64,000 bases of DNA from Hofstenia miamia (taxonomy: Eukaryota > Xenacoelomorpha > Acoela): the NCBI GenBank assembly GCA_004352715.1, contig SCFE01000113.1, forward strand, positions 255,044-319,043, written 5' to 3'. The stretch's first letter is position 1. Every line of letters begins with the position of its first letter. This document shows, in pieces, positions 63,080 through 64,000 of the stretch. The notes beneath the pieces were generated by a model. That model did no database searches. It was given only the letters and a program-made list of their open reading frames with translations, and was not told the DNA's origin. A program made the translations under genes and the position numbers.

Positions 63080-64000
63080 ATTTAGACAAGTACTGGAAAT
63101 CCATTTCTAAATTCTAGTTTCATCAGCATTACATCTTTCAGGGACTCACTGACGGGTGAAAACACCAGCGACAAAGTAAGACGTGAAAATGCTATCATTC
63201 TTAAGTTTTGTAGCCCATTTCAGAGTAGCAAATTTAATCATAAGTAATTATTCCATTTACATTATTAAAAACATTGAAATGCATAAATGAAATTGCATAC
63301 ATTATATTGCTTCATACTGATTTTTAATACTCTACTATTAAATAACGGAAGCTTACACGAACATTCATAAAGCCTAAATGTTTTTTAAATCATGTTGAAA
63401 TTAATTTTAGTATAATCAGACTAAGTAAGCATTCCATTGTCAATCAAAAACTGAAAGGTAGTAAAAATTAGCATTTTAGAGAGCAGTCAGTTGTACGTAA
63501 GAAAAAATAGGTATTTGAAAAAGCCAAAAAGAAGCAAAGACAACTAAAGTGGTTGATCAATCAGCAGATCAAATGAAATAACATCAATTTTAAAGAAAGT
63601 GAAACATATATAAATGGGACTGGAAACTGGCGATTTGATCGTTTGACTGAACAATAGATTGAGGAATTAGTTAAGGCGAGCAGAGCTTTTAATGATGGAA
63701 ATAGAGTGTTAAATTTAAAAGCGCAATTTAAGTAATTAAGCGTCAAAGCGTGAATGATTAACAGTTAAAATGAAAACTATTTAAAAATAATGAGAGCTGC
63801 ATTAAAAGATGGGGTCAACTAATTAACAGACATTTGCATCTGCAACTAACATAATTCTCCGACGTTTTTCAAGGATCCCTAAATTGTTTGCACTTAATTA
63901 AATGGGTAAACACTTTAAGAATAATTATTATTAATGACCTATCAGTTAGTTCAACTGTCAATTTGTCAGAATGAAATGCTAATGGAGACTGAAGAACACA
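63080..64000. other. Right edge, nothing recognised
   Basis: AT-rich, presumably still within the PKNOX upstream intron. The 61-residue frame at 63561-63746 (minus) has no family features. Confidence 0.4.

Larger units (their letters stand above)
50413..64000 (-). other. Upstream intron of PKNOX (partial, >13.5 kb)
   Basis: I searched the minus strand here by eye for codons of the HM1 block (LFPLL, FEKCE) and of the 'PE-DNL' end expected just before the HM2 exon, and found none. The gene's 5' exons and promoter are therefore probably to the right of this window. A small or diverged exon could have been missed. Contents are listed separately; otherwise AT-rich, with marked A excess over T on the plus strand near 60-62 kb. 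Confidence 0.55.

Noticed and set aside
1-64000. CRISPR array, operon, phage or bacterial gene cluster
   Set aside because: Spliced homeobox exons, LINE and Tc1/mariner/hAT elements show animal DNA. No regularly spaced direct repeats of CRISPR type were seen.

Overview
The window is AT-rich animal DNA carrying the 3' part of one recognisable cellular gene, a TALE-class homeobox gene of the PREP/PKNOX family, on the minus strand. Its exons are small and joined by canonical GT-AG introns from 77 bp to 16 kb. Decayed DNA transposons and one non-LTR retrotransposon surround it. Homeobox class, intron structure and transposon types indicate a bilaterian or other metazoan, probably an invertebrate. 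I cannot name the species. Sequences duplicated on both sides of N runs, with about 3% divergence in one case, suggest a heterozygous genome assembled with residual haplotype duplication.

Layout. 1-28.3 kb: no cellular gene found. It holds a hAT/DUF4371-type transposase relic (about 0.7-1.2 kb, minus), two palindromic elements (2.36-3.62 kb and 3.73-4.44 kb, the second with telomere-like arms), an unidentified GC-rich island (5.7-6.16 kb), a Tc1-like transposase relic (6.47-7.02 kb, minus), a triplicated palindromic motif (8.9-9.6 kb), a LINE reverse-transcriptase relic (9.8-10.65 kb, minus), a GC-rich repeat-family member (12.1-13.06 kb), an assembly-type duplication (13.8-14.56 kb) and an internally deleted mariner with terminal inverted repeats and TA target site (23.43-24.21 kb). 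28.3-50.4 kb: five consecutive PKNOX exons, the last five of the gene, read right to left: 50412-50233 (HM2/PBX-binding region), 34186-33991 and 33303-33068 (linker and first part of homeodomain), 32990-32914 (a 77-nt exon with the TALE PYP loop) and 28836-28611 (recognition helix, C-terminus, stop). 50.4-64 kb: no further exon recognised. It is most simply read as the 3' part of a long upstream intron, since the N-terminal HM1 exon(s) and start codon must lie beyond the right edge. It contains a hAT MITE with 8-bp target duplication, microsatellite gaps and a CpG-rich island near 57.6 kb.

The encoded part of PKNOX is about 304 residues. By family knowledge it is a nuclear DNA-binding protein that dimerises with PBX/Exd through its HM domains. 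No operon, RNA gene, CRISPR array or unknown defence or metabolic system was found. The unusual content is mobile-element structure, a possible transposon-derived polyadenylation signal for the PKNOX gene, and assembly duplications.
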